Source: Paraliobacillus ryukyuensis (GTDB taxonomy: Bacteria; Bacillota; Bacilli; Bacillales; Amphibacillaceae). Taken from it: 64,000 nucleotides of DNA. Positions 25,970-37,082 of the stretch are shown here, in pieces. The number at the start of each line of letters is the position of its first letter. Positions within the stretch are counted from its first letter, which is position 1. A program made the translations under genes and the position numbers. The stretch lies in assembly GCF_003315295.1 (NCBI RefSeq), contig NZ_QNRI01000003.1, forward strand, positions 186,001-250,000. The letters run 5' to 3'. The notes under the pieces are model-generated. The model was not told the DNA's origin. It searched no databases and was given only the letters and a program-made list of their open reading frames with translations.

Positions 25970-26233
25970 ATATCCACATAGTTATGCACATTTTAATAAA
26001 AACCTACCTTATTCACATGTTTTAACAGGTTATACACAAGTTTTCCACGAATAACATACGAACTTACATTCTTGTTTTTGCTATTTTGTATCCGACCAGT
26101 TGTTCCCTACTAAATATAGAGAGTTATCCTCAAGTTTATACACAGGCTGTGTATAACTAAACCTACTTATCCACTGATTCACTATATACAACTGTTTTTA
26201 TCCGTTATTTCAAATCTATGCACATGTTGATAA
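25970..26233. promoter_or_regulatory. DnaA-box cluster outside oriC
   Basis: Within 264 bp there are five exact TTATNCACA boxes: 25982-25990, 26009-26017, 26030-26038, 26136-26144 and, reversed, 26148-26156. Five more differ by one base: 25970-25978, 26124-26132, 26167-26175, 26216-26224 and reversed 26225-26233. The region is AT-rich and holds no gene between manA and htrC. B. subtilis has DnaA-box clusters outside oriC that restrain initiation; a DnaA-titrating role here is inferred. Confidence 0.8.
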
Positions 26234-26265
26234 GTTTATGTTTTCTCATCACAAAAAATATAGTG

Positions 26266-26296
26266 AAAAACGAGCGGGATAATCCACTCGTTTTTT
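26266..26296 (-). terminator. Terminator of the wal/htrC operon
   Basis: Stem AAAACGAGCGG / CCACTCGTTTT (one mismatch) with a minus-strand T run, overlapping the htrC stop codon. Confidence 0.75.
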
Positions 26297-27521
26297 ATGG
26301 TTGCTGTTCACTTAATTCTACTGTTACTTCTTGCTTTTTCCCGTCACGATAAAGTGTTAATACCATTTTATCTCCTGGTTGTTTTTGCTGATACAAGTGC
26401 TTGCGCAAATCAATAATATTCATAATTGGCTTACCATCTAACGCTGTAATAACATCATATACTTCCAAACCAGCACTCGAAGCTGGTGACATTGGTTCAA
26501 CGCTTTGTAGATAAATACCACCAGTTACTTCTTGGGGCAAGTGTAGACTGCGTTCCCACTCTGCTTGTGCTACATCTTCAAGCGAATAAGCTTCCACCCC
26601 TAAAAAGGCACGTGACACACTGCCATGCTTCTCTAATTGATCCACAACTGGCATCGCTACATCAATTGGTATGGCAAAGCCAATCCCCTCTACCGCAGAT
26701 TGAGCTATTTTCATTGAATTAATACCAATTAATTGACCTTGCATATTAACTAATGCCCCACCACTGTTGCCAGGATTAATGGCTGCATCTGTCTGAATGA
26801 CTTCTGCTTGCCAATCAGCTCTGCCGTCTTGATTAAAGTCTTGCGGAATCGCGCGTTGTTTCCCACTAATAATCCCTTGTGTAACAGAACCGGACAAGTC
26901 TAAGCCTAGGGGATTACCAATGGCTATCGCCGGTTCACCAACTTTAACCTGTTCAGAATCACCTAAGGTCATAACATGGTCAATGTTGGATGCCTCCACC
27001 TCTAACACAGCTAAGTCCATAAACAGATCACTTCCCAATAACGTTGCTGTAAGTCTGCGATCATCAGCTAAGATAACTTCAATATCTGCAGCCCCATCTA
27101 CGACATGATGATTGGTTACAATATATGCTTTCTCATTATTCACTTTATAGATAACGCCTGAGCCTGTTGCTGATTGATTCGGCGTTTCATCTGAAAAGAT
27201 CGACGTAGCTGGTACATTTTCTACACCTACCACTGCAGGTGCGACATCATCAATAATATCAGTAAGTTGGGTAGAGATATCTACACTAATCGGCTGCAAT
27301 AAAGACGACATATTCGTATCGCCTGCCTTGTTCCCTTGATAAGCAGCTTCTGGTAAGACAATCTGATAAGGTAATATTCCATTACGAATTAAACTAGGTA
27401 AAATAGCCGCAACCACAACTGCACCGAGCATAATACCGAGCATCGTTGGGACAAGCCAAGCTCGTTTATGACGTTCGGTAGTTTTGGTGCGATTATTTTC
27501 GTCCTGAACATCAAAAGACAC
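26295..27521 (-). CDS. htrC: HtrA-like serine protease (S1C) with PDZ domain
   Basis: Membrane-anchored quality-control protease of 408 residues. One signal anchor (about 22-45) is followed by a trypsin-like domain with His139 (VTNHHVVDG), Asp169 (LFMDLAV) and Ser253 (NPGNSGGAL), then a PDZ domain at about 305-400 (GIYLQSVEPMSPASSAGLEVYDVI). The start is GTG 27521, inside a 13-bp hairpin stem (27516-27567), with the ribosome site in the loop. It follows walJ by 60 bp, the usual last member of the wal cluster. In B. subtilis rlmH comes next; here it is absent from this place. Confidence 0.94.
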   Translation of the reverse strand: MSFDVQDENNRTKTTERHKRAWLVPTMLGIMLGAVVVAAILPSLIRNGILPYQIVLPEAAYQGNKAGDTNMSSLLQPISVDISTQLTDIIDDVAPAVVGVENVPATSIFSDETPNQSATGSGVIYKVNNEKAYIVTNHHVVDGAADIEVILADDRRLTATLLGSDLFMDLAVLEVEASNIDHVMTLGDSEQVKVGEPAIAIGNPLGLDLSGSVTQGIISGKQRAIPQDFNQDGRADWQAEVIQTDAAINPGNSGGALVNMQGQLIGINSMKIAQSAVEGIGFAIPIDVAMPVVDQLEKHGSVSRAFLGVEAYSLEDVAQAEWERSLHLPQEVTGGIYLQSVEPMSPASSAGLEVYDVITALDGKPIMNIIDLRKHLYQQKQPGDKMVLTLYRDGKKQEVTVELSEQQP

Positions 27522-27567
27522 ACTAACGCTTCCTCTCTACATGTACTTCGTTAACGTTAGTGTGTCT
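27516..27567 (-). promoter_or_regulatory. Hairpin covering the htrC start codon
   Basis: On the mRNA, AGACACACTAACG (27567-27555) pairs perfectly with CGTTAGTGTGTCT (27528-27516) over 13 bp, with a 26-base loop. The GTG start (27521-27519) lies in the 3' arm and the AGAGAGGAAG ribosome site in the loop. It could limit htrC translation, act as an RNA thermometer, or attenuate readthrough from walJ. Confidence 0.6.
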
Positions 27568-27581
27568 CAATAAGTTATTTT

Positions 27582-28379
27582 TTAAACCAATTCATACATT
27601 GAAGTTGGGTTATTTGGGTCAGTATCATATAAATCAAGGCCTTGACCAAGTGGAAAACCTTGCTCACTTAGATGATTGGCCACCGACATTCTCGCTAATG
27701 CTTTCATGTTATTGTCTTTGCTTAAATGGGCTAGATAAATCCGTTTCGTCTTGTCTCCAATAATATCCGTTAAGGCTAAGGCACAATCATCATTGGACAC
27801 GTGGCCCGTATCGCCAAGAATACGACGTTTGACATTCCATGGGTAACGCCCCATCTGCAACATGGACACATCATGATTAGCCTCAAAAATTAGCGCATCT
27901 GCATTCTCTACTGTTTTCTTAATTCGTTCCGAAACATAACCTAAATCGGTGACTAAAGCAACCTTTTTATTATTATGTTGAAAAGTATAGAACATTGGCT
28001 CGGCAGCGTCATGGGATACCCCAAAAGATGTCACATCTATATCGTGAAATGTTTTCGTTTCTTCCATGTTAAATACAAATTTTTGATCAAGGCTTAGTTT
28101 GCCAAGCGCGTGTTGCATTGCCTTCCATGTCTTTTCATTCGCATATATTGGTAAATTATACTTCCTGGCAACGATCCCTAATCCTTTAATGTGATCACTA
28201 TGTTCGTGTGTAACCAATATTCTTGAAAGACTATTTGGATCAATTTGCGCTTCTGTTAATAATCGATCAATTTGTTTGCCGCTTAAACCAGCGTCTACTA
28301 AAATATTCTCTTTTTCTGTTCCTATATAAAAGGCATTGCCTGTACTACCTGATGCTAATACTGAAAAACGCACTGTCAT
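27582..28379 (-). CDS. walJ: WalJ (YycJ), metallo-beta-lactamase-fold hydrolase
   Basis: Cytoplasmic MBL-fold enzyme of 265 residues, member of the WalRK operon. [14 protein letters not shown] at the N-terminus and THEHSDH (57-63) are the metal-binding signature; later ligands are [16 protein letters not shown] and SNDDCAL. In Gram-positives YycJ links wall metabolism or DNA replication with division; nuclease activity has been suggested. Its ATG overlaps the walI stop by four bases. Confidence 0.93.
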   Translation of the reverse strand: MTVRFSVLASGSTGNAFYIGTEKENILVDAGLSGKQIDRLLTEAQIDPNSLSRILVTHEHSDHIKGLGIVARKYNLPIYANEKTWKAMQHALGKLSLDQKFVFNMEETKTFHDIDVTSFGVSHDAAEPMFYTFQHNNKKVALVTDLGYVSERIKKTVENADALIFEANHDVSMLQMGRYPWNVKRRILGDTGHVSNDDCALALTDIIGDKTKRIYLAHLSKDNNMKALARMSVANHLSEQGFPLGQGLDLYDTDPNNPTSMYELV

Positions 28380-29329
28380 TTTTCCTCCACTCCAATTGTT
28401 GCCTCCACGGTGTTTATCAACCGCTGTTTAATTGTTTCAAATAACGTTGTTTGCTCATCATTTTCTTCCGCTTGAAAAAATTCAACCTTGTTCTCAGTCG
28501 TTTGTAGATCTTGCAAAAATGCTTGATAAGTGGTCGCTATAAAGTCGTCATTTTGTGGATAGTTATGGCCTTCTATTGCATTGACAAAATAATCAGTAGA
28601 ATCATTTACTTCTACGTTCCACGTTGGATTTAATATTTGTTCGCCGTTTGATAATGAAATTAGGTTGTAATAACCTAACTGCACATTGGTCACTTCATCT
28701 CCAGGTAGAATGAGATCTTCTTTGTGATATAGAGAAGATACGGCATTCATTTGTGTATTCAATGTTTTAGGTTCTTCTTGCTCATCTTCTTCTCGTTGCA
28801 GCATTGTCTGCGCATATTGGATCATTTCACCTTTATTGTTTAATTGGATAAGCAATAAGGCGTTTTTATTATAGAAGATTGGATTTTCCATGGTTTGAAA
28901 AAAGATCAATGTATTCGTCTCTGCATCTTCCCCCCAATAAACGTATGATTGACTGTTTAAAACCAGACTACCTAATGTTTCTTGGTAAGATTCTGCATCT
29001 TCCATATTAATCGCTATCGGGTTATCAAATCGGCCAAGGACTAAATAATCATCGACAATCATCCCTTGTTGATTCGGTAATTTTTCAAGACTATCAATCT
29101 CATTTTCAACAAAGAGCTTGTTCTTTGCATTAATCAGTGGAGCTTCTACCGTTTCGTTTGTTACATTCTCTTCTAATCCCTGTACATTAGAAGTCAATTC
29201 TTCTTCTTTTGATGTATTTACTTGTTCCGTAAGATTTTCATTTTGTTTAGCAAAAAGTTGTTGCACCAAAAAAATATCAAGGATAAGAAAGCAGACAATA
29301 AATAATAATTTAATTTGTCCCCATTGCAT
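28376..29329 (-). CDS. walI: WalI (YycI), regulator of the WalK kinase
   Basis: Single-pass membrane protein whose outside domain, with YycH, modulates WalK. The start is placed at ATG 29329 ([22 protein letters not shown]) behind AGGAGGAG; the frame is open 17 codons further but that part overlaps walH without a site. The signal anchor is residues 6-24; the rest is the acidic, beta-rich YycI domain (317 residues). It overlaps walH by 20 bp and walJ by four. Confidence 0.9.
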   Translation of the reverse strand: MQWGQIKLLFIVCFLILDIFLVQQLFAKQNENLTEQVNTSKEEELTSNVQGLEENVTNETVEAPLINAKNKLFVENEIDSLEKLPNQQGMIVDDYLVLGRFDNPIAINMEDAESYQETLGSLVLNSQSYVYWGEDAETNTLIFFQTMENPIFYNKNALLLIQLNNKGEMIQYAQTMLQREEDEQEEPKTLNTQMNAVSSLYHKEDLILPGDEVTNVQLGYYNLISLSNGEQILNPTWNVEVNDSTDYFVNAIEGHNYPQNDDFIATTYQAFLQDLQTTENKVEFFQAEENDEQTTLFETIKQRLINTVEATIGVEEK

Positions 29330-30665
29330 TATTATCTCCTCCTGCCATCTCTTCTGGTAAACGAAACTCTGACCAGCCATTGCTTCCTTTTACATACCAT
29401 GTCGGCGTGAGTTTAAACACCTGGTCTCCGCTCTGTTCTTCTACTTTATATCCAATTGCTACGTCGTAGATTAAATTATTTTCATAGTTGCTACCATTCT
29501 TTAAAGCAGACACTACTGTAGAAGTTTTGAACAAATCAGTAGCAGATTGTTTTGGACCACGACTATCAGATAGTTTAATTTGTGGATGTGTGTATTTATA
29601 CACTGCTTGATTATGCCACTCTACTGATATTGTTGTAAGTGTTTGATTTTCATAAACAGGATAACCTTGAAATTTCAACGTGTACCGCACCATGTTCATC
29701 GTTGGTGTATTCGATAAATCAGTTAAAACATAATGAAATGGGTCGGTTGCAGTAAAACCTAAGTGCGAATTCATGAAATCATTGTGCACTTGATCTAACA
29801 AATCGTAATCATTCAATGTTTTGCCTTCATCACTGGAGGCATTAACCGGATTGGCAAAATTGACACGGTTTCCTGTGGTTTTCAATTCCCTAATACCATC
29901 GCTATAGGTCAATGAACCATCATCAATGTAAAATCGCTTAACTGCAGAAGGATTTTTAAATAGAAAGTCAATAAAACGCTGTACTTCTAATTCCTGATAG
30001 GAGTACAAATACGAAGATAGATTGACTTCTCTCGGAAGATACATGTTCATATCTTCACTATTCTTCATCATCTCATAGCTAACCATCTCATGTTGCTCCT
30101 CGTAATTTTGTAAAAAGGTTACGACTTCACCATAATTTTGGATATTAGCTTGAATTGCCGTTCCTGTTTGACCCTTAGCAAATAATATCTGAATATTCTC
30201 TTCTTGACTATTGTTTTCTTCTAAACTAATTAGCATCCGATTAAAGTTCCCCTCAGGGATAAATTCATCTTCTACCGTAAACAAGTCTGTAAGCAGATTG
30301 TTGGGTAACTCGGTTGGAAAAATAACTTCTAATTTATTTTGATTATTTTCCAAATGTTCCTCATAATCGATATCAGTTGTAGTAAAATCAAAAATCGACC
30401 AGTTTTGCATCTGTTCATACAACGATTTTTCCTCTTGTTTATCGACTAGACCTAATGGATCACCATTATTTAAGTGATAGATGATCTGCGTGGGAAAGAT
30501 GGTTTGTTTTTTGGTCTGGGTTTGTCCATTCAACTGTGCCTCGATTGCCTGATCACTATTTGCAGGTGCGAAGTTTGGTTGGTAGTTCCAAATCGCTAGC
30601 GTCAATAATAAGCTTAAACTAACAAGAATGGATAGTATCAGCGTCTTCCATTTTTCAAAACTCAT
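29310..30665 (-). CDS. walH: WalH (YycH), regulator of the WalK kinase
   Basis: Single-pass membrane protein of 451 residues. One anchor (about 9-27) precedes a long extracytoplasmic part with the three-domain YycH layout (DPFHYVLTDLSNTPTMNMVRYTLKFQGYPVY, AIGYKVEEQ...FKLTPTWYVK). With YycI it contacts the membrane segments of WalK; it represses WalK in B. subtilis and activates it in Staphylococcus, so direction here is open. The ATG overlaps the walK stop (ATGA). Confidence 0.92.
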   Translation of the reverse strand: MSFEKWKTLILSILVSLSLLLTLAIWNYQPNFAPANSDQAIEAQLNGQTQTKKQTIFPTQIIYHLNNGDPLGLVDKQEEKSLYEQMQNWSIFDFTTTDIDYEEHLENNQNKLEVIFPTELPNNLLTDLFTVEDEFIPEGNFNRMLISLEENNSQEENIQILFAKGQTGTAIQANIQNYGEVVTFLQNYEEQHEMVSYEMMKNSEDMNMYLPREVNLSSYLYSYQELEVQRFIDFLFKNPSAVKRFYIDDGSLTYSDGIRELKTTGNRVNFANPVNASSDEGKTLNDYDLLDQVHNDFMNSHLGFTATDPFHYVLTDLSNTPTMNMVRYTLKFQGYPVYENQTLTTISVEWHNQAVYKYTHPQIKLSDSRGPKQSATDLFKTSTVVSALKNGSNYENNLIYDVAIGYKVEEQSGDQVFKLTPTWYVKGSNGWSEFRLPEEMAGGDNNAMGTN

Positions 30666-32491
30666 CGATTACCACCCCGCTTTCGGTTAACCAATGGCAA
30701 GGTAAAGAGAATGGTTGTCCCTTTTCCTTCTTCACTATCTGCCCATATCTGGCCATGATGCGCTGTAATGATTTCTTTAGCAATCGCTAAGCCTAAGCCG
30801 GTACCACCAAGTTCTCTGGAGCGTGCTTTATCTGCTCGGTAGAATCGATCAAATACTTTTTCTAGTTTTTCACGAGCAATACCAGGACCTTGATCGGTAA
30901 CCGTTATTTTAATTCGTTGTTTTTCTTTTAAGATCCGAAATGTGATAGCACCATTATTTGGTGAATACTTAATCGCATTTGATATGATATTATCAATGAC
31001 TTGAATGATTTTATCCTTATCCATCCAAACAAAAATGCTATCTTTTGGAATGTAACGCTCAATCATGATCGAATTTTCCTTATTTATTTCATATCGGTCT
31101 AAAATATTATGGAAAAACGGAATAGCATTGACACGTTCTTTTTGCATGGATTGTTCTTTATGATCCATTTTCGATAATTGTAACAAATCATTGACTAGAC
31201 GAATCATTCGTTCAGTCTCTTTTTGGGTCACATCTAAAAATTGCGGCGCAATATCCTTATCTTCCCAAGCACCTTCCGTTAATGCTTCTAAATAACTGCG
31301 CATGGTGGTGAGTGGTGTTCGAAGCTCATGAGACACATTGGATACAAATTCACGACGTTCTTTTTCAACTTTTTCTTGTTCGGTTACGTCACTAATTACG
31401 GTGATTAACCCAGAGAACTGTTCATTTTCATCTTGTACTAAAGAAAAATTAGCTTTAATTAAGAAAAATTGTTCCTCATCACTAAAATCAATGGTAATCG
31501 AACCACCGTCTTGAAACTCTAATAAATCAACCGTTCTCTCCTCTAATTGTAAAACATCTACGATCAATTGACCTTTTACTTCTTCAAATGATTTTCCAAT
31601 CAAATAAGATGCTGGTTCGTTCATCAATGTTACTTCACTTCGATCATTCGTCGCGATCACCCCATCTGACATATTGGATAAAACCGAACTTAATTTTCGT
31701 CGTTCTTCTTCGGTTGTATGATTCGCTTGCCTGATTTTATCACTCATGTCGTTAAAAGTAGTAGCTAGCTGACCAATTTCGTCATTGCCATAGACATTTA
31801 CCTTTTGAGAAAAATCCCCTTGAGCCATAATCATGGCTTGTCTTCGCATTTCGGTAATTGGCTTAGTGATCGAACGTGCCACCAGAATACCTATAACAGC
31901 AGAAGCAAGAATCGTGATTAAAGTACTATTAATGAAAATATTACTAATTCGGTTCAGTTGATCATACACTTCTTCCATCGATGCTTCTAATCGAATCACG
32001 CCTAACCGCTCATCATTATTCGAAATCGGCACCACTCGTATTAAGCGTCTTTCACCTGTACGACTATCTCTTTGTATCGTTTCCGTATCTTCCTCATACA
32101 AAATAGCATTACGAATAAATTTACTTGCTTCGGTAATGATTTTTCCTCTATCTCTTTCTGTATCTGCACCAATAATCCGATACTGGCGATCAATTACTTG
32201 TAATTTTGAATACGAGTCACTTCTTCCATAAATATTTACAATGTCTTGTACTTCCTGCCGAAGCTCGTTACCATCTTCATCTTCTGGTCGTTCTTCCATC
32301 AGTGCTTCCTTTAAGTTATAGCGTAAAACTTTCAATCGCTCATTGACACTGGAACTAAAATTAGATTCCAAATCGTCTTGTAATCGACCTGCAAAATAAC
32401 CACCAATCATTTGAATGGCTAGCATCAATAATAGAATCATAATTAAAATCAATTTAAATTGAATCGACTGTGTGAACTTAAACTTTTTCAT
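30662..32491 (-). CDS. walK: WalK sensor histidine kinase
   Basis: Essential cell-wall sensor kinase of 609 residues: membrane segment 13-33, extracytoplasmic PAS-like domain 35-183, membrane segment 186-206, HAMP 207-258, PAS 265-370, HisKA with phospho-acceptor His388 (VSNVSHELRTPL), and HATPase_c with NAIKYSPNN, DQGPGIA and GGTGLGLAI. In B. subtilis it senses DL-endopeptidase products. It lies five bases after walR and overlaps walH by four, all one operon. Confidence 0.97.
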   Translation of the reverse strand: MKKFKFTQSIQFKLILIMILLLMLAIQMIGGYFAGRLQDDLESNFSSSVNERLKVLRYNLKEALMEERPEDEDGNELRQEVQDIVNIYGRSDSYSKLQVIDRQYRIIGADTERDRGKIITEASKFIRNAILYEEDTETIQRDSRTGERRLIRVVPISNNDERLGVIRLEASMEEVYDQLNRISNIFINSTLITILASAVIGILVARSITKPITEMRRQAMIMAQGDFSQKVNVYGNDEIGQLATTFNDMSDKIRQANHTTEEERRKLSSVLSNMSDGVIATNDRSEVTLMNEPASYLIGKSFEEVKGQLIVDVLQLEERTVDLLEFQDGGSITIDFSDEEQFFLIKANFSLVQDENEQFSGLITVISDVTEQEKVEKERREFVSNVSHELRTPLTTMRSYLEALTEGAWEDKDIAPQFLDVTQKETERMIRLVNDLLQLSKMDHKEQSMQKERVNAIPFFHNILDRYEINKENSIMIERYIPKDSIFVWMDKDKIIQVIDNIISNAIKYSPNNGAITFRILKEKQRIKITVTDQGPGIAREKLEKVFDRFYRADKARSRELGGTGLGLAIAKEIITAHHGQIWADSEEGKGTTILFTLPLVNRKRGGNR

Positions 32492-32496
32492 GCTTA

Positions 32497-33198
32497 CTAC
32501 TCCTGTTCAGGATTACGTAAATAATACCCTACACCTCTTCTTGTCACGATCCAAAGTGGGCTACTAGGATTATCTTCAATTTTCTCTCGTAAACGTCTTA
32601 CGGTTACGTCTACGGTACGGACATCGCCATAATAATCGTAACCCCAAACCGTCTCTAATAAATGCTCTCGAGTCATTACTTGCCCAATATGGCGAGCTAG
32701 ATAATGTAACAATTCAAATTCTCGGTGTGTTAATTCAACATAATTACCTTCCCGCGTTACGGTATAGGCATCTGGATGAATGACCAGTGATCCAATCTGT
32801 ATATCTTTATTCGCTTTGGTATCCGCAGGCATATGTACTTGCCTTCGCAAGTTAGCTTTCACCCGAGCAATCACTTCTCGATTACTAAATGGTTTAGTAA
32901 CATAATCATCAGCACCCAATTCTAAACCTAATACTTTATCGATTTCGGAATCTTTTGCTGTTAACATAATAATCGGCATATTGTGATTTTTTCGCACTTC
33001 CCGACACACTTCATTTCCATCACGGTTCGGCAACATAATATCTAATAAAAGTAAGTCTGGATTTTCTTGATCTGTTAACCGAATGGCTTCATCCCCATCA
33101 TAGGCACATACCACTTCGTATCCTTCTTTTTCTAAATTAAATTTCAATATATCTGCAATTGGCTTTTCATCATCGACAACTAATATTTTTTGACTCAT
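32497..33198 (-). CDS. walR: WalR response regulator (OmpR family)
   Basis: Essential regulator of autolysins and wall synthesis, 233 residues. The receiver has Asp9-Asp10, phospho-acceptor Asp53 ([11 protein letters not shown]) and Lys102 (VTKPFSNRE); residues 130-230 are a winged helix ending [15 protein letters not shown] and [15 protein letters not shown] precedes the ATG. It heads walR-walK-walH-walI-walJ-htrC. The gap to the M23 gene holds a hairpin at 33284-33318. Confidence 0.97.
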   Translation of the reverse strand: MSQKILVVDDEKPIADILKFNLEKEGYEVVCAYDGDEAIRLTDQENPDLLLLDIMLPNRDGNEVCREVRKNHNMPIIMLTAKDSEIDKVLGLELGADDYVTKPFSNREVIARVKANLRRQVHMPADTKANKDIQIGSLVIHPDAYTVTREGNYVELTHREFELLHYLARHIGQVMTREHLLETVWGYDYYGDVRTVDVTVRRLREKIEDNPSSPLWIVTRRGVGYYLRNPEQE

Positions 33199-33283
33199 TG
33201 GTTGTAGCCTCCTTTAGCATACATTATCTACATTTTATCGTACTTTACTAAAATTGTCTTATCCTATTATCCAATATATGCGT

Positions 33284-33318
33284 AAGACCCTTGTTGCATC
33301 GTTAGCAGCAAGGGTCTT
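33284..33318 (-). terminator. Hairpin between the M23 gene and walR
   Basis: Fourteen-bp stem AAGACCCTTGTTGC / GCAGCAAGGGTCTT with one G-U pair. T tracts are short on both strands; it probably ends the M23 transcript before walR. Confidence 0.6.
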
Positions 33319-33340
33319 TCTATATAACTGTTTCGTTAAG

Positions 33341-34807
33341 TTATAGTAAATCTTCTGGGTTAACTAGTTCACCATTTTTGTGCACTTCAAAGTGTAAATG
33401 TATGCCTGTAGAACGACCTGTGTCTCCCATCACGCCGATTTCTGAACCCTTGGTAACCGTTTGACCAACACTGACACTAATTGATGCTAAGTGGGCATAA
33501 GTGGTTTGGTAGCCATTATTGTGGTTAATGACAATTTTATTACCATATCCGCCGTTCGTATATCCTGCAGATACGACTGTTCCATTATCTGCTGCAAGAA
33601 TTGCACGATTACTTGGACCAGCAATATCAATTCCTTTATGATAAGAACCCCACCGAGATCCCATGTCACTAGAGATATAACCACCTACAGCAGGCCAAGC
33701 CATATCACCAGAACCTCTGGAAGGAACAACTTTCGTACCTTTAACAACGATTTCTTTAACTGGTTCTTTCGTTACTTTTTCTGATAAGACTTCTTTTTCT
33801 TTCACTTGTCCATTCACAAGCTCTAAGGAATAGTGTACTTCTTTTGTACCATCTGCTCCTTCTTGCGTTACTTTTGAATCGCCCTTATACATGTCCTCTG
33901 ACTCTTGTACTTCTTTTTCATAAGCGATTTCTTCTTCCACAACCTCTTCCTTTTTAACAATTACATTAACGAATGGTGCATAAGCAGTTACATGAAGTTC
34001 TTGGCCAATTTGTAACACGGTATCCTCTTCAATTGAAGGATTTAGTTCTAGTAATTGGGCCATGTCTAAATTGTACTTTGATGCAATAGAACCCAATACT
34101 TCGCCTTCTTGTACCTCATGTACTTTATCTTCTAATGCGCCTTTTTCTAATACTTCTTCGCCTTCATCTGCAGTTAATACTTTATCTTCTGGTACCTTGT
34201 TCTCATGGTAAGTAACCTCTTTAGATAGAGTTACATCTAACGTTGCAGAATCACCAACTTGTAAATCTTTTTTATTGGAATCATTTTCATTGTCTTGTTC
34301 TTCAGATGATAGCTGTTCTAATTGCTCAAGCACTTCTTCATCTACATATTTTGCTTTATACTGACGAAGCGCTTGTTCAGCTGTTGCTTTATCTTTAAAT
34401 GAACCAACTGCATTATCACCAATTTTCATTTGGTAGGCTTCTACCTCAAGCGTTAGTTCATCTTCTAATGTTTGTAATACTTCTTTGTTTTTCGTATTTG
34501 GATGAAAGACACGTTCTGGAACATATGAAATATCTTGTTTAGCTGCATAGGAGTATGCGTCGTTTTCCTTTTCTTTTGCTGCGATTTGCTCATCAATGTA
34601 AGATGTTATAGGTTCTTTGTTATCAATCGTGCCAATATGCTCTCCATCTACATATACATGATAAACGGTTTCTAATGAAGCATCTTCATTAGCATAGGCA
34701 ACATTAAAAGTTAAACCAATACCAATTAGTGATGTAATCGCCGTCTTTTTCAATAAATCTATCTTTCTAGCTTTCTCGTAGTTATTCCTTGACTCTTTCC
34801 CTGTCAT
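33341..34807 (-). CDS. Secreted M23 peptidoglycan endopeptidase with LysM and G5 domains
   Basis: Wall hydrolase of 488 residues. The N-terminal hydrophobic segment (about 20-40, ending AYA) is a signal peptide. Residues 45-200 are a helical, charged region; LysM is at about 228-272 (VQEGEVLGSIASKYNLDMAQLLELN), G5 at about 275-355, and the M23 LytM domain at about 375-488 with zinc ligands in YHKGIDIA (HxxxD) and HLHFEVH. All zinc-binding residues are present, so it should be active. Its place beside walRK suggests a link to WalR control, though I see no clear WalR box. Confidence 0.92.
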   Translation of the reverse strand: MTGKESRNNYEKARKIDLLKKTAITSLIGIGLTFNVAYANEDASLETVYHVYVDGEHIGTIDNKEPITSYIDEQIAAKEKENDAYSYAAKQDISYVPERVFHPNTKNKEVLQTLEDELTLEVEAYQMKIGDNAVGSFKDKATAEQALRQYKAKYVDEEVLEQLEQLSSEEQDNENDSNKKDLQVGDSATLDVTLSKEVTYHENKVPEDKVLTADEGEEVLEKGALEDKVHEVQEGEVLGSIASKYNLDMAQLLELNPSIEEDTVLQIGQELHVTAYAPFVNVIVKKEEVVEEEIAYEKEVQESEDMYKGDSKVTQEGADGTKEVHYSLELVNGQVKEKEVLSEKVTKEPVKEIVVKGTKVVPSRGSGDMAWPAVGGYISSDMGSRWGSYHKGIDIAGPSNRAILAADNGTVVSAGYTNGGYGNKIVINHNNGYQTTYAHLASISVSVGQTVTKGSEIGVMGDTGRSTGIHLHFEVHKNGELVNPEDLL

Positions 34808-34995
34808 CGTTCCAGTTCCTCCTACAACTATCTATTTCTAGTAAGTCTAGTAATTTTAAGCCTTCTATAGGCTACCATAGAACGACATATGATTTAAACC
34901 TTTTTAAAAAGAATGTAATAAAACTGTATTATTTTTGCCATATAACTCCTCTAATCGCAAAAATTTAGTTATTTTTATCCCATCATTGCATATAA

Positions 34996-35045
34996 AAAAA
35001 CTATTTCTGTACGATCATCTTGCTTCCTTTACAGAAATAGTTTTT
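34996..35045 (-). terminator. purA terminator
   Basis: A 16-bp stem AAAAACTATTTCTGTA / TACAGAAATAGTTTTT with an 18-base loop and a minus-strand T run, 41 bp past the purA stop. The rest of 34808-35085 is the AT-rich upstream region of the M23 gene. Confidence 0.85.
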
Positions 35046-35085
35046 ATTTAATTAACTTTTTTCCTTAATAGTACCAACAAATAAA

Positions 35086-36387
<1,302 letters not shown>

Positions 36388-36487
36388 TTAACTTAATCAA
36401 TTCTGATTTATTCAGCTTATTTTATACGTTTTTTCACATGAAATACCAAAGATAAGTGTACCAATTAGTCAGAACAGTGTCAATTAA

Positions 36488-36531
36488 CAACACGAACGTT
36501 TTTCGTTTTTTTATTATTTTTGTTCGCTTTT
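36488..36531 (-). promoter_or_regulatory. PurBox-like pair upstream of purA
   Basis: Inverted CGAAC (36493-36497) and GTTCG (36522-36526) are 24 bp apart, the spacing expected for two facing PurR boxes. The downstream box fits the 13-base PurBox at 11 positions; the other only at about 8. PurR control of purA is known in B. subtilis. Confidence 0.5.
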
Positions 36532-36632
36532 AATCGCTGTTTTATAAAAGACATATACGTTTCTATCTTTATTTAAAAATAAAAAATCGGTAGTAGTATA
36601 TAAGGTAGACTATTACCAATTTTCATTTTATA

Positions 36633-36811
36633 CTATATTCTTTTTCTTCTTAAAAATATGAAGTAAGTTGCGACTGCAATGATAACAACACTTAAGATTA
36701 ATATGACACCAATATTTTTTTCTGGAAGTCGTTACTGCTGTTCGATTCAACTACTACACTAGTAGCTGACACCTTAGCTTTACTTTCTCTGATACGAGCG
36801 TTCTCTTGCAT
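36633..36811 (-). pseudogene. Small membrane protein broken by a frameshift
   Basis: From ATG 36811 a frame reads MQENARIRESKAKVSATSVV...SSND, then a one-base shift leads into LPEKNIGVILILSVVIIAVA and a RRKRI end. Together they give a ~59-residue protein with one C-terminal membrane helix and positive tail, like a wall- or tail-anchored peptide. LPEKN is not a clean sortase motif. The rest of 36373-37082 is AT-rich non-coding. Confidence 0.4.
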
Positions 36812-37002
36812 AAAATTTTGTTTATTTTAAAGCGCAAATTTGATTTTCTACTATTTTTTTCTATCATTCTATGCCCCGTGCGTGTATTTTTGCCGTGTAA
36901 TTGACTCCCATAGTCTATACACGAGGTTGCTTGAACAAAGGAACCACTTTCTTTCGTATAAAAGCATTGTATTGGTATTATTCCATGACTAAAACAAAAA
37001 AT

Positions 37003-37044
37003 AAACCAAATGCATCACTCCTTTAAGTGACATACACTTGGTTT
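37003..37044 (-). terminator. Terminator after the replicative helicase gene
   Basis: Stem AAACCAAATG / CACTTGGTTT (one mismatch), followed on the minus strand by ATTTTTTG. Confidence 0.7.
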
Positions 37045-37082
37045 AAGACAAATAATTTATCTGCGTTGGATTGAAAATTACG

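Noticed and set aside
25970-26233. The replication origin itself
   Set aside because: dnaA and dnaN are not here; gene order puts them beyond the right edge, so this is called a cluster outside oriC.
36633-36730. LPEKN plus membrane tail as a sortase (LPXTG) signal
   Set aside because: The motif lacks the Thr-Gly pair and the frame is broken, so wall anchoring is not supported.
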